Positions 32,244 through 40,844 of a DNA stretch of 64,000 nucleotides are shown one piece after another (positions within the stretch are counted from its first letter, which is position 1; every line of letters starts with the position of its first letter). Both the position numbers and the translations under genes were made by a program. This DNA is from Nocardioides sp. InS609-2 (lineage in GTDB: Bacteria; Actinomycetota; Actinomycetes; Propionibacteriales; Nocardioidaceae). Under the pieces are notes generated by a model. It was not told the origin of the DNA. It was given only the letters and a program-made list of their open reading frames with translations, and searched no databases. Location of the stretch: the NCBI RefSeq assembly GCF_023208195.1, contig NZ_CP060034.1:1240001-1304000 (forward strand). The letters run 5' to 3'.

Positions 32244-32713
32244 CACAGGGTCCTCTCGGGTACGACGCGGAACAGGAAGTTGTCGAGCGCGAGCCGCGTC
32301 CGCGGGAAGGCCACCAGGCAGCACGACAGCAGGAGCAGGCCGGCGTCGCGGGCGATCTCGAGCGGGTACTCGCTCGACGCACCCGCGCGAGTGCCGCCAC
32401 CACCGAAGCAGCCGCACTCGATCTCCAGGCCGCGGGCCCACGCCGACGCGATGCCGACCACGAAGGCGAGGAAGAGCAGCGCCGAGACGACGCCGATCGC
32501 CCGGGTCAGGACGCCCAGCACCAGGCACAGCCCGACGACGACCTCCAGCACCGGCAGGAGGTGCCCCACGGTCGGCACGATCGACTCGGGAAGCAGGTCG
32601 TAGGCACGTACGGCACGCACGCTCTCGGCAGGCTCGGGCAGCTTCAGCGCCCCCGCGACCAACCAGACCCCTCCGGTGACGAGTCGCGCCACCAGACCGA
32701 GCCACTGCTTCAC
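32243..32713 (-). CDS. MauE/DoxX-family membrane redox protein
   Basis: 156 aa, GTG at 32711-32713. Four membrane helices and the cysteine motif [11 protein letters not shown], typical of MauE-like proteins paired with thioredoxin-fold partners. Its stop overlaps the DsbA-like start (ATGA). A -10-type TAGGGT lies 7 nt before the GTG, suggesting a leaderless transcript. Confidence 0.8.
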   Translation of the reverse strand: MKQWLGLVARLVTGGVWLVAGALKLPEPAESVRAVRAYDLLPESIVPTVGHLLPVLEVVVGLCLVLGVLTRAIGVVSALLFLAFVVGIASAWARGLEIECGCFGGGGTRAGASSEYPLEIARDAGLLLLSCCLVAFPRTRLALDNFLFRVVPERTL

Positions 32714-32720
32714 GCAGCCG

Positions 32721-32726
32721 ACCCTA
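32721..32726 (-). promoter_or_regulatory. -10 box TAGGGT for the MauE operon (leaderless type)
   Basis: TAGGGT on the minus strand, 7 nt before the GTG start. Confidence 0.5.
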
Positions 32727-32794
32727 GGTCGCTCACCTGAGGCGAACCTGAACCTCTGCTGGCCAGGGGTGGCTGGCCGGGTCCCCATGGTGGG

Positions 32795-32800
32795 TAGGGT
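32795..32800 (+). promoter_or_regulatory. -10 box TAGGGT for orn (leaderless type)
   Basis: TAGGGT, 7 nt before GTG 32808; no Shine-Dalgarno precedes the start. Confidence 0.5.
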
Positions 32801-32807
32801 TCCGATC

Positions 32808-33440
32808 GTGAACGAAAGACTTGTCTGGATCGACTGCGAGATGACCGGCCTCGACCTCCAGGCCGACGCACTCATCGAGGTCGCAGCCCTGGTCACCGAC
32901 TTCGACCTCAACGTCATCGGCGACGGCATCGACGTGATCGTCAAGCCACCCCCGGCCGCGCTCGAGCAGATGATCGACTTCGTGCGCTCGATGCACGAGA
33001 CGTCCGGCCTGCTCATCGAGCTCGACGAGGGGCTCGAGATGGCCGACGCCGAGAAGCAGGTGCTCGACTACATCAAGGAGCACTGCCCCGACGGCAGCCG
33101 CCCGCCGCTCGCCGGCAACTCCGTCGCCACCGACCGGTCGTTCCTGGCGCGTGACATGCCGACCCTCGAGGGCTTCTTGCACTACCGCAACGTCGACGTC
33201 TCCTCCATCAAGGAGCTGTCGCGGCGCTGGTTCCCGCGTACCTACTTCTCCTCGCCGCCCAAGCGCGGCAACCACCGCGCGCTGGCCGACATCCAGGAGA
33301 GCATCGAGGAGCTTCGCTACTACCGCGAAGCCGTCTTCGTGCCCCCGCCCGGCCCCGACAGCACGGTCGCCAAGGAGATCGCGGCGCGGCACGGTGGCTC
33401 CATCACGGGCCGGGGCCCCGATGCGGATATCCCCGCCTAG
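32808..33440 (+). CDS. orn: Oligoribonuclease
   Basis: 210 aa, GTG 32808. DEDDh exonuclease: [10 protein letters not shown] (D and E of motif I), [13 protein letters not shown], and [18 protein letters not shown] with the catalytic His and last Asp. Degrades 2-5 nt RNA fragments and pGpG. Slightly longer than the usual 180-200 aa through a C-terminal extension. Confidence 0.92.
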   Translation: MNERLVWIDCEMTGLDLQADALIEVAALVTDFDLNVIGDGIDVIVKPPPAALEQMIDFVRSMHETSGLLIELDEGLEMADAEKQVLDYIKEHCPDGSRPPLAGNSVATDRSFLARDMPTLEGFLHYRNVDVSSIKELSRRWFPRTYFSSPPKRGNHRALADIQESIEELRYYREAVFVPPPGPDSTVAKEIAARHGGSITGRGPDADIPA

Positions 33441-33487
33441 TACCTCTATACTTTTCGTCGCGGCCCCGACGTTGTCGGGGCTTCGTG

Positions 33488-33560
33488 GTGGGCGTAGCTC
33501 AGCTGGTAGAGCGCCGCGTTGTGGTCGCGGATGTCGCGGGTTCAAGTCCCGTCGTTCACC
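33488..33560 (+). tRNA. tRNA-His(GUG)
   Basis: Full cloverleaf: acceptor GTGGGCG/CGTTCAC, D-arm AGCTCAGCTGGTAGAGC, anticodon loop TTGTGGT with GTG, T-arm GCGGG-TTCAAGT-CCCGT. G at 33487 can supply the extra 5' G of tRNA-His opposite C73, and CCA is encoded (33561-33563). Confidence 0.95.
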
Positions 33561-33566
33561 CCAAGT

Positions 33567-33600
33567 CAGAAGGCCTCCGGCTCGCGCCGGGGGCCTTCTG
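33567..33600. terminator. Bidirectional terminator between tRNA-His and sensor kinase
   Basis: CAGAAGGCCTCCGGC (33567-33581) and GCCGGGGGCCTTCTG (33586-33600), 4-nt loop, one mismatch region. Serves the convergent tRNA and kinase genes. Confidence 0.75.
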
Positions 33601-33620
33601 CGTTGCCCTGAGTACGCCGG

Positions 33621-35666
33621 TCAGCCGGCGTTCGCGTGCCCGTGCGCGTGCGCGTCGTACACGCGCTGCGGGAAGACGAGCCGGAACACGCTGCCCTCCC
33701 CGGGGTTCGACTCGAACTCCACGTGCCCGTTGTGGCTCACCGCGATGGCCTGGGTGATCGACAGGCCGAGCCCGCTGCCCTGGATCGCCATCTCGAAGGC
33801 CACCGACGAGCGGAAGAAGCGCTTGAAGACCTGCGCCTGCTCGTCCCGCGGGATGCCCACGCCGGTGTCGCGCACCGAGATGATCGCCGCGTCGGCGTCG
33901 CTCCGCAGCGCCACGTCGATGCGCCCGCCGGCCTGGGTGAACTTCACGGCGTTGCTGAGCAGGTTGATCACCGCGCGCTCGAGCTGAGCCCGGTCGCCGG
34001 TGAACGGCGACGGTGTGGACGGCACGTCGATGCCGAACGCCTTGCCGGTGGTCTCGCACGCGGGCGCGACCACGTTGGCCGCGGCAAGTACGACGGCACC
34101 GAGGTCGCAGTCGGCGGACTTCGTCTCCAGGACACCGTCCTGCACCTGGCTGAGCAGGAGGAGGTCGTCGATGAGCGAGAGCAGGCGCTCGCTGTTGCCG
34201 GCGACCCGGGTCAGCGCGTTGGTCTGGGCCGAGTTGACGGGGCCGAAGCCGCCGTCTCCGAGGATCTCGAGGTAGCCCAGGATGCTGGTGATCGGAGTGC
34301 GCAGCTCGTGGCTGACGCTGGACACGAAGATGTCCTTGAGCTGGTCGACCTGACGAAGCCGGTCGACCGCCTGCCGCTCGGTCTCGAGAGCTTCGGTGAG
34401 GGTGGTGTGCGCCTGCACCCGCTCGGTGACGTCTTCGGCGGTGCTCACGTGGCCGGCGACGTTGCCGTCGGCGTCGATGATCCGGGCCAGCGTCATCGTG
34501 TGCATCCGCAGGTCGCCGTCCTTGTTGACGAACTCGACCTCGGTGCCGGCGTGCTCGGGCTCGCGCAGCACGAACGCCACCGCCCGGTGGGTGGCCTCGG
34601 TGCCGAGCAGCTCCGCCAGTCGCTCGAACTCCTCCTGCCGGTGGAACATCGACGGCGACTTCCCGAGGACCTCCCCGGCGCGGTAGCCGAGCTGCTGCTC
34701 GGCGCCGGGGTTGAAGAGGTTGATCAGGCCGTCGGCGTCGGTGCCGATGATCGCGATGCCGCGGGTGCTGCCGACCAGGCTGTGCAGGCGGTCGCGCTCC
34801 ACTGACGCCGCGTGGCTGACGTCGCGCTGCATCGCCACGGCCACCGCGCTGGGCAGGGAGGAGACGACACAGGCGAGGACGAAGAGGTGCAGCGCGAGCA
34901 TGACGATGTCGAAGTGGTGGGAGAGCCGTTCCACGCCCGCGAAGGGACCGATGCCCGCCAGCGTGAGACCGGCAGCGCTGCCGCCGAAGGCGAGCAACTG
35001 AAGGAGCGTGACGCGCATCGAGTTGCGCAGGGCACACCACGACAGCACGGGTACGACGAGGAAGGCCATCAGCGGCTTGTCGCCGAAGAGCCCGAAGACG
35101 AGCAGCATCACGCCGGCGAGCGCGCTGGCCTGGAGCGCCCGTTCGATCCGCGAGCTGTTCGCCCGGTGCCGGGCGACGGCCATGAAGAACGGCAGGATGA
35201 CGGCGTAGCCGTTCAGGTGCGCAAGCACCGTGGCGACGGCGAGCACGCCGGGCCGGTCGCCCTGGAGCAGCAGCGAGGTCACCCCCGTGAACGCCCCTGC
35301 AACCGCGGAGCCCGCGAGGATCGCCGCGAAGAACCTGGCCAGGTCGACGTTGTCACGCAGCCGCGGCGTCCGCGTGCCACGGTGGGTGAGGACCCCGGCG
35401 ACGACGAGGGCACCAGCCGTGATGCCGAGCGACCAGCCCCCGGCCATGAGAGGCGCGCGGCCCGCGAACGTCATCGCGACGACGCTGGCCAAGAAGACGA
35501 GGAGGCCTATCTCGGCCCATCTGCTACGTGCGTTGAGCAACAAGACGCCGGCAGCGAGACCGGTGGGCCACATCTCGCCGGCGTGACTTCCCTCGGGCAG
35601 GACGGTGACGGCGACGAATCCCACGGTCGCCATCAGCGCCAGCAGACCGAGGTCCCGAGACTTCAC
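33621..35666 (-). CDS. Membrane sensor histidine kinase (MASE1-like, PAS, HisKA, HATPase)
   Basis: 681 aa. About eight hydrophobic helices (residues 1-280) resembling an MASE1 sensory domain, then a PAS domain (about 295-420, IAIIGTDADGLINLFNPGAE). HisKA H-box is SVSHELRTPITSILGYLEIL. HATPase boxes are NLLSNAVKF, VRDTGVGIP and GSGLGLSI. It ends in a His-rich tail (YDAHAHGHANAG). No response regulator is adjacent, so it is an orphan kinase; the signal is unknown. Confidence 0.88.
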   Translation of the reverse strand: MKSRDLGLLALMATVGFVAVTVLPEGSHAGEMWPTGLAAGVLLLNARSRWAEIGLLVFLASVVAMTFAGRAPLMAGGWSLGITAGALVVAGVLTHRGTRTPRLRDNVDLARFFAAILAGSAVAGAFTGVTSLLLQGDRPGVLAVATVLAHLNGYAVILPFFMAVARHRANSSRIERALQASALAGVMLLVFGLFGDKPLMAFLVVPVLSWCALRNSMRVTLLQLLAFGGSAAGLTLAGIGPFAGVERLSHHFDIVMLALHLFVLACVVSSLPSAVAVAMQRDVSHAASVERDRLHSLVGSTRGIAIIGTDADGLINLFNPGAEQQLGYRAGEVLGKSPSMFHRQEEFERLAELLGTEATHRAVAFVLREPEHAGTEVEFVNKDGDLRMHTMTLARIIDADGNVAGHVSTAEDVTERVQAHTTLTEALETERQAVDRLRQVDQLKDIFVSSVSHELRTPITSILGYLEILGDGGFGPVNSAQTNALTRVAGNSERLLSLIDDLLLLSQVQDGVLETKSADCDLGAVVLAAANVVAPACETTGKAFGIDVPSTPSPFTGDRAQLERAVINLLSNAVKFTQAGGRIDVALRSDADAAIISVRDTGVGIPRDEQAQVFKRFFRSSVAFEMAIQGSGLGLSITQAIAVSHNGHVEFESNPGEGSVFRLVFPQRVYDAHAHGHANAG

Positions 35667-35790
35667 GCACGTCTCCCTATGTTTCGCCCGCGCCCGGGAT
35701 CGATCACGACACGGGCTCCGCCGAGCCCGAAGATGAGATTAGGGCTTTCCCAAGGGTCGCGCGGAGGAACGGGACAAACATCCCCTGCAT

Positions 35791-35796
35791 TAGGTT
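35791..35796 (+). promoter_or_regulatory. -10 box TAGGTT (leaderless type)
   Basis: TAGGTT, 6 nt before ATG 35803 of the FAD oxidoreductase. Confidence 0.5.
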
Positions 35797-35802
35797 GATC
35801 CG

Positions 35803-37377
35803 ATGACTTCCGACCAGAGCAGGTACGACGTCGTGGTGGTCGGCGGCGGGCACAACGGTCTGGTAGCGGCGACCTATCTCGCCCAGGCCGGCCTGTCGGT
35901 CGTCGTGCTCGAACGGCTCGGGCACACCGGCGGTGCGGCCGTCTCGGCGCAGGCGTTCGCCGGTCAGCCGGCGCGGCTCTCCCGCTACTCCTACCTAGTC
36001 TCGCTGATGCCCGAGCGGCTCGTGCGCGAGCTCGGCCTCGACATCGCCCTGGCACCACGCACGACCGCGTCGTACACACCGTTCGTCCGCGACGGGAAGC
36101 CCGGCGGGCTGCTCGTCGAGCGCCCCGAGGGCGACCGCACACGCGAGTCGTTCGCGGCGCTGACCGGCAGCGACGACGAGTACGACGCATGGCGGGTGTT
36201 CTACGCCGAGGTGGCCGGGATGGCCGCCGCCGTCGCGCCCACCCTCATGGCGCCCCTGCCGACCGAGCGCGACCTCGCGTCGGCGGTCGACGCCCGGATC
36301 TGGCGCGACATCGTGCAGCGGCCGCTCGGCGAGACCATCGAGGAGCGCTTCTCCGACGACACCGTCCGTGGTGTGGTCGCGACCGACGCGCTCATCGGCA
36401 CCTTCGCCTCGATGCACGACCAGTCGCTGTCACAGAACCGCTGCTTCCTCTACCACCTGATCGGTAACGGCACCGGTGAGTGGCGAGTGCCGGTCGGCGG
36501 CATGGGCGCGGTCACGGACGCCCTCGCGCGGGCCGCCGTGGAGGCGGGCGCCGAGATCGTCACGTCGGCGGGCGTCAGCTCGATCTCTGCGGGCGACGAC
36601 GAGGCCGAGGTCACCTGGCACGACGGCATCCGCACGCACACGATCACCGGGCGCCACGTGCTGGCCAACGTCGCTCCGTGGGTGCTGCAGATCCTGCTCG
36701 GCCAGCCCGAGGAAGCCGCGACGAAACCGCAGGGCTCGCAGCTCAAGATCAACTTCCTGCTGGACCGGCTGCCGCAGCTCAAGTCCGGTTTCGACCCGCG
36801 GCTGGCCTTCGCCGGCACCCTGCACCTCGACGAGGACTACACCCAGCTCGAGGCGGCGTACGCCGACGCGGCGGCCGGGAGGATGCCGGCTGTCCTCCCC
36901 GGCGAGGTCTACTGCCACTCCCTCACCGACCCGTCCATCCTGGGCGAGCTGGCCGAGTCGGCGGCGCACACGCTGACCTACTTCGGCCTGCACACGCCCG
37001 CGGCACTCTTCGACGACGACCGTGAGGGCGCGAAGGCGCTGGCCGTCGAGCGCGCGCTCGCCTCGATCAACGCCCACCTCACCGAGCCCATCACCGATCT
37101 CCTGGCCACCGACGCCTACGGCCAGCCGTGCCTGGAGGCGAAGATCCCGCAGGACATCGAGGCCGACCTCGCCATGCCCGGCGGCCACATCTTCCACGGC
37201 GACCTCGACTGGCCCTGGGCGTCCAACCGCGCGCGGCTCGACACCCCGGCCCAGCAGTGGGGGGTGCAGACCGAGTCGTCGTCGGTCCTGCTGTGCGGCG
37301 CAGGGGCGCGTCGCGGCGGCGCCGTGTCGGGTCTCGGCGGGCACAACGCGGCACAGGCCGTGCTCGCCTCGCGGTAG
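35803..37377 (+). CDS. FAD-dependent oxidoreductase, phytoene-desaturase/PYROXD2-like
   Basis: 524 aa, ATG 35803. Dinucleotide-binding motif VVVGGGHNGLVAATYLAQAG at the N-terminus with the second part VVVLERLGHTGGAA. The C-terminal FAD contact is LLCGAGARRGGAVSGLGGHN. Overall length and motif order fit PYROXD2/CrtI-like proteins of unknown substrate. No carotenoid genes are nearby. Confidence 0.85.
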   Translation: MTSDQSRYDVVVVGGGHNGLVAATYLAQAGLSVVVLERLGHTGGAAVSAQAFAGQPARLSRYSYLVSLMPERLVRELGLDIALAPRTTASYTPFVRDGKPGGLLVERPEGDRTRESFAALTGSDDEYDAWRVFYAEVAGMAAAVAPTLMAPLPTERDLASAVDARIWRDIVQRPLGETIEERFSDDTVRGVVATDALIGTFASMHDQSLSQNRCFLYHLIGNGTGEWRVPVGGMGAVTDALARAAVEAGAEIVTSAGVSSISAGDDEAEVTWHDGIRTHTITGRHVLANVAPWVLQILLGQPEEAATKPQGSQLKINFLLDRLPQLKSGFDPRLAFAGTLHLDEDYTQLEAAYADAAAGRMPAVLPGEVYCHSLTDPSILGELAESAAHTLTYFGLHTPAALFDDDREGAKALAVERALASINAHLTEPITDLLATDAYGQPCLEAKIPQDIEADLAMPGGHIFHGDLDWPWASNRARLDTPAQQWGVQTESSSVLLCGAGARRGGAVSGLGGHNAAQAVLASR

Positions 37378-37436
37378 TCCAGCCCGATTTTTCTCTCCTG
37401 TCGCCCGCTGGTAGCCTTGCGATCGCTTCACAGCAC

Positions 37437-37509
<73 letters not shown>

Positions 37510-37520
37510 CAGACAGACAG

Positions 37521-37553
37521 CAAGGCCAGGCCGCCGCAAGGCGCCTGGCCTTG
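37521..37553 (+). terminator. Terminator after tRNA-Lys
   Basis: CAAGGCCAGG (37521-37530) and CCTGGCCTTG (37544-37553), with inner CGCC-GCAA-GGCG giving a GNRA loop and one bulged C. Weak T-tract (TGTCATCT). Confidence 0.75.
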
Positions 37554-37657
37554 TGTCATCTCATGCTCTGCCACGTGCGACCCAGCGGGGTGCGAGAGCC
37601 GTGACACGCTGCCTGAGGGCCAGGCTCTCGCACCTCCGCCGGATCGGCTGGTCTCGA

Positions 37658-38092
37658 CTAGGCGTTGATTGCTGCCGGCTCCTCAGAGGTGCCGGCGGCG
37701 CTGATGTCGATCTTGCGGGGCTTGGCCTTCTCGGCCACCGGGACGGTCAGGCGAAGCACGCCCTCGGCATATGTGGCTTCGATCCGGTCCAGGTCGAGGT
37801 TGTCGCCCAGCACGAGCTGACGGCTGAACATCCCGCGCGGGCGCTCGGACGCCAGGGGTTCTGAGTCCCCGTAGTTGCCGACACGCTCGGCACGCACGGT
37901 CAGCACGTTGCGCTCGACGTCGAGATCAACACTGTCCTTGCTGACACCGGGCAGGTCGAACTCGATCACGAAACGGTCGCCCTGGCGCCAGGCATCCATC
38001 GGCATCACCACGGGACGGCTGGTGGTGCCGAGCAAGTGTTGGGTCAGGCGGTCGAGGTCGCGGAACGGGTCGGTGTTTCGAAGCAGCATCAC
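37658..38092 (-). CDS. Hsp20/alpha-crystallin small heat-shock protein
   Basis: 144 aa, ATG at 38090-38092 (or the next codon). Alpha-crystallin domain about 27-125: [29 protein letters not shown] and the signature [15 protein letters not shown]-terminus starts [18 protein letters not shown] as in actinobacterial Hsp18. Holds unfolded proteins. Divergent from a MerR-type regulator with a palindromic operator between. Confidence 0.92.
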   Translation of the reverse strand: MMLLRNTDPFRDLDRLTQHLLGTTSRPVVMPMDAWRQGDRFVIEFDLPGVSKDSVDLDVERNVLTVRAERVGNYGDSEPLASERPRGMFSRQLVLGDNLDLDRIEATYAEGVLRLTVPVAEKAKPRKIDISAAGTSEEPAAINA

Positions 38093-38134
38093 TGTCCTCC
38101 TGGTTCGCCTTCAGGTGGGTCGCAAGACGCCCAC

Positions 38135-38158
38135 AACCTGTATTGATGAATACAGGTT
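38135..38158. promoter_or_regulatory. Operator of the hsp20/MerR-type regulator pair
   Basis: AACCTGTATT (38135-38144), GATG, AATACAGGTT (38149-38158): perfect 10-bp inverted repeat in the 132-bp divergent gap. A TATACT -10-like box (38162-38167) lies beside it on the plus strand. It differs from the HspR HAIR consensus (CTTGAGT-N7-ACTCAAG). Confidence 0.7.
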
Positions 38159-38224
38159 CGTTATACTCAAATCGTTAGATCTGGTCAAGTCATCTCTATT
38201 CGGCAAGCAGGGGGTGGTGCAACA

Positions 38225-38500
38225 GTGAGCGAACGAACCCGAGGGGTCTTCGCCATCTCCGTGGCGGCCGACATGGTCTCGATGGGGATTCAGAACTTGC
38301 GTGTCTACGAGCGCCGCGGCCTGCTCGAGCCGGGACGTACCCTCGGTGGCAGCCGGCTCTACAGCCTCGAGGACATCGACCGCCTCCACCGGATTCGCGA
38401 CCTGCTCGCCGAGGGCCTCAACCTCGCCGGAGTCGACCGGGTCCTGGTCCTCGAGGACAGGATCGCCATCCTCGAGCGTCAGCTGACGGGTCAGAGGTAG
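38225..38500 (+). CDS. MerR-family heat-shock regulator (HspR-like)
   Basis: 91 aa, GTG 38225. N-terminal winged helix: FAISVAADMVSMGIQNLRVY, then ERRGLLEPGRTLGGSRLYS, as in HspR. The C-terminal helix (RIAILERQL) allows dimerisation. It probably represses hsp20 and itself. Its 3' end overlaps the convergent GroES-like gene by 10 nt. Confidence 0.85.
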   Translation: MSERTRGVFAISVAADMVSMGIQNLRVYERRGLLEPGRTLGGSRLYSLEDIDRLHRIRDLLAEGLNLAGVDRVLVLEDRIAILERQLTGQR

Positions 38501-38814
38501 AGGCCGGTGGACTCGTCCTCGAGCCGGCCGGCGGACACGGCGTGCACGTCGCGCTCGCGCATGACGGCGTACACCTCGCCCTGGACCTCGACCTCGGCCT
38601 TGTCCTCGGGGTCGAAGAGCACCCGGTCGCCGATCTCGACGGCACGGGCGTGCGGGCCTTTGGCGACCACGCGCGACCAGGCGAGGCGCCGGGCGCCCAT
38701 GGCGGCGGTGGCGGGGATCACGATGCCGCCGGCGGAACGACGTTCGCCTGCTTCACGGTCCTGCTCGACCATGATCCGGTCGTGCAGCATCTTGATGGGC
38801 GACTTGTCAGACAT
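38491..38814 (-). CDS. GroES-like co-chaperonin family protein
   Basis: 107 aa. Cpn10-type fold: IKMLHDRIMVEQDREAGERR, GGIVIPATA (mobile-loop region is shifted), VVAKGP and IGDRVLFDPEDKAEVEVQG. It is not beside groEL and is divergent from classic GroES, so it may be a specialised paralogue used with the Hsp20 stress unit. Confidence 0.8.
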   Translation of the reverse strand: MSDKSPIKMLHDRIMVEQDREAGERRSAGGIVIPATAAMGARRLAWSRVVAKGPHARAVEIGDRVLFDPEDKAEVEVQGEVYAVMRERDVHAVSAGRLEDESTGLYL

Positions 38815-38829
38815 TGGGGTGCCGCTCCG

Positions 38830-39078
38830 TCAGCGGGTGATCCTGCGCAGCACCGCGACCAGCACGACAGCACCCAGGACGCCCCCGGCGACCTTGAGGA
38901 TGTTGTCGGTGCGAGGCTGGCCCGACTCCATGTCGACGAAGTGGGCCTTGGTCGCGTAGACCTGTCGGCCGATGATCGTCTTCGGACTCGCCCGGTGGAC
39001 GAGCTGGTCGATCGTGCTGGCCAGGCTGTCGCGGGCCGCCTCGATCTCGCGCTCGAGGGAGCTCATGTCGTTGCTCAC
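38830..39078 (-). CDS. DUF3618 membrane protein
   Basis: 82 aa. N-terminal helix with LEREIEAARDSLASTIDQLV, the DUF3618 signature, and one C-terminal membrane helix (VAGGVLGAVVLVAVL). Found widely in actinobacteria beside stress and envelope genes; function unknown. Overlaps cbiO start by 4 nt. Confidence 0.8.
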   Translation of the reverse strand: MSNDMSSLEREIEAARDSLASTIDQLVHRASPKTIIGRQVYATKAHFVDMESGQPRTDNILKVAGGVLGAVVLVAVLRRITR

Positions 39079-39830
39079 CGGGGCAGGCTATCAATGCGCC
39101 TCGGATCGAAACCGAACGGGAGCTCCAGCCGGTGCGCACGCATCAGCGCGTCGTCGGTCAACACGTCGTAGGTCTTGCCGTCGGCGACCACGACTCCGTC
39201 GCTGAGCACCACCGACCGCGGGCACAGCTCGAGCGCGTAGGGCAGGTCGTGGGTGACCATCAGCACGGTGACGTCGAGGCCGCGCAGGATGTCGGCCAGC
39301 TCGCGGCGGGACGCGGGGTCGAGGTTGGAGCTGGGCTCGTCGAGCACCAGGATCTCGGGCTCCATCACCAGCACGGTCGCCACGGCGACCCGGCGTCGCT
39401 GCCCGAACGAGAGATGGTGCGGGGGCCGGTCGACGAAGTCGGCCATGCCGACCAGGTCGAGCGCAGCCATGACGCGGCGGTCGAGCTCGACGCCGCGCAC
39501 GCCCAGGTTGGCCGGGCCGAACGCGACGTCCTGCCGCACCGTGCCCAGGAAGAGCTGGTCGTCGGGGTCCTGGAAGACGATGCCCACCCGCCTGCGGATC
39601 TCCTTGAGGTTCTTCTTGACCACGGGCAGCCCACTCACGGCGACCGTGCCGGCCCCGGCTGCGAGGATGCCGTTGAGGTGCAGCACCAGCGTCGTCTTGC
39701 CGGCGCCGTTGGGTCCGAGCAGGGCGACCCGCTCCCCCTTGTGCACGTGCAGGTCGACGCCGAAGAGCGCCTGGTGGCCGTCGGGATAGGCGTAGGCGAG
39801 CCCGCGTACGTCGAGCGTCGGGGTGCTCAC
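39075..39830 (-). CDS. ECF metal transporter ATPase (CbiO/NikO)
   Basis: 251 aa. Walker A LLGPNGAGKTTL, Q-loop VFQDPDDQLF, signature LSFGQRRRVA, Walker B ILVLDEPSSNLD, H-loop VTHD. Energises uptake through the Q and M subunits encoded upstream. Overlaps the Q gene (ATG in the Q stop region). Confidence 0.9.
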   Translation of the reverse strand: MSTPTLDVRGLAYAYPDGHQALFGVDLHVHKGERVALLGPNGAGKTTLVLHLNGILAAGAGTVAVSGLPVVKKNLKEIRRRVGIVFQDPDDQLFLGTVRQDVAFGPANLGVRGVELDRRVMAALDLVGMADFVDRPPHHLSFGQRRRVAVATVLVMEPEILVLDEPSSNLDPASRRELADILRGLDVTVLMVTHDLPYALELCPRSVVLSDGVVVADGKTYDVLTDDALMRAHRLELPFGFDPRRIDSLPR

Positions 39831-40510
39831 GGCGTACGCCGGAGGTCGGGCAGCGCGCCGTCGTACCCACGCGACAGCATGGCGAGGTGGACGCGCTCGC
39901 CGCGTTCGTAGGACCGGATGAACAGGGCGCCGAGCGACCGGGCCAGCGTCGGCCAGTGCCGAGGCGACCGCGGGTCACAGCCGCGCGAGCGCATCGCTGT
40001 GGTCATCCGGGCCAGGTCGCCGGTCACGACGTCGAGGTAGCGGACCATGAATCCCATGATCGCCACGATCAGACCGGGCATGCGAAGCCGCTGGAGCCCG
40101 CGCAAGAGCTCGTCGGGCTCGGTGGTGGCGGCCAAGGTGAGCGACGCGAGTACGCCGAGGCTGCCCTTGATGACTAGGGCCAACGCCGCGAGCAGCCCGG
40201 TCTCGGAGACCTGCACGCCGAGCACCTCGACCTTCGGGCCGTGCGAGACGAACGGCACCAGCACCGCGAAGAGCAGGAACGGCACCTCGATCACCATCCG
40301 CTTGGCGAGGTAGCCGAAGGGCACCCGCGAGACCGCGATGACGACGAGGAGCGCGACGAGGTAGCCGGCGAAGACGGGATACGACTGGCGCGGCGTGGCG
40401 ACCACGACCAGCATGAACGAGACGAGCCCGACGAGCTTGAGGTGCGCCGGCGCGCGGTGGATCGGGCTGTGCCCGTGGAAGTGCAGCCGGTGGCCGTGTC
40501 CCGCGCCCAC
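39827..40510 (-). CDS. ECF metal transporter membrane subunit (CbiQ/NikQ)
   Basis: 227 aa, GTG at 40508-40510, one base after the N-subunit stop. His-rich start (GAGHGHRLHFHGHSPIHR) then six hydrophobic helices. The two EcfT-type coupling motifs are TAMRSRGCDP and MLSRGYDG (Ala-Arg-Gly-like). Transmits ATPase movement to the M subunit. Confidence 0.88.
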   Translation of the reverse strand: MGAGHGHRLHFHGHSPIHRAPAHLKLVGLVSFMLVVVATPRQSYPVFAGYLVALLVVIAVSRVPFGYLAKRMVIEVPFLLFAVLVPFVSHGPKVEVLGVQVSETGLLAALALVIKGSLGVLASLTLAATTEPDELLRGLQRLRMPGLIVAIMGFMVRYLDVVTGDLARMTTAMRSRGCDPRSPRHWPTLARSLGALFIRSYERGERVHLAMLSRGYDGALPDLRRTP

Positions 40511-40511
40511 G

Positions 40512-40844
40512 TCAGTGGCTGTCGGCGTGCTGGCGGGGTTCCGGCTCTTCGTCGCGGTCGCGACGCCGGATGGTCCAGAAGAGCCCGCCACCGATCAGCA
40601 GCACGGCCAGCGCGCCGACCACACCGGCGAGTCCACCTGCCAGGCGCGGGTTGTCGACGCCCTTGGCCTGGTAGCCGGCCAGCGGGCCGTCGGCCGCGCC
40701 ATGGTCGGTGGCGCTGTCGAGGAAGCCGGTCTTCTCGGCCACGAACACGAGCCCGTCGGGATGGCTGCTGGCGTAGAAGCTCGCCACGCCGGCGATGAGC
40801 AGTGCCACGACCAGCCCGGTCAGGAGGAAGGTCTTCAGCTTCAT
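40512..40844 (-). CDS. ECF metal transporter accessory subunit (CbiN-like, PDGLE)
   Basis: 110 aa. Two membrane helices flanking a loop with HPDGLVFVAEKTGFLDSA, the PDGLE/CbiN signature. Required with CbiM for metal insertion. Overlaps the M stop. Confidence 0.85.
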   Translation of the reverse strand: MKLKTFLLTGLVVALLIAGVASFYASSHPDGLVFVAEKTGFLDSATDHGAADGPLAGYQAKGVDNPRLAGGLAGVVGALAVLLIGGGLFWTIRRRDRDEEPEPRQHADSH

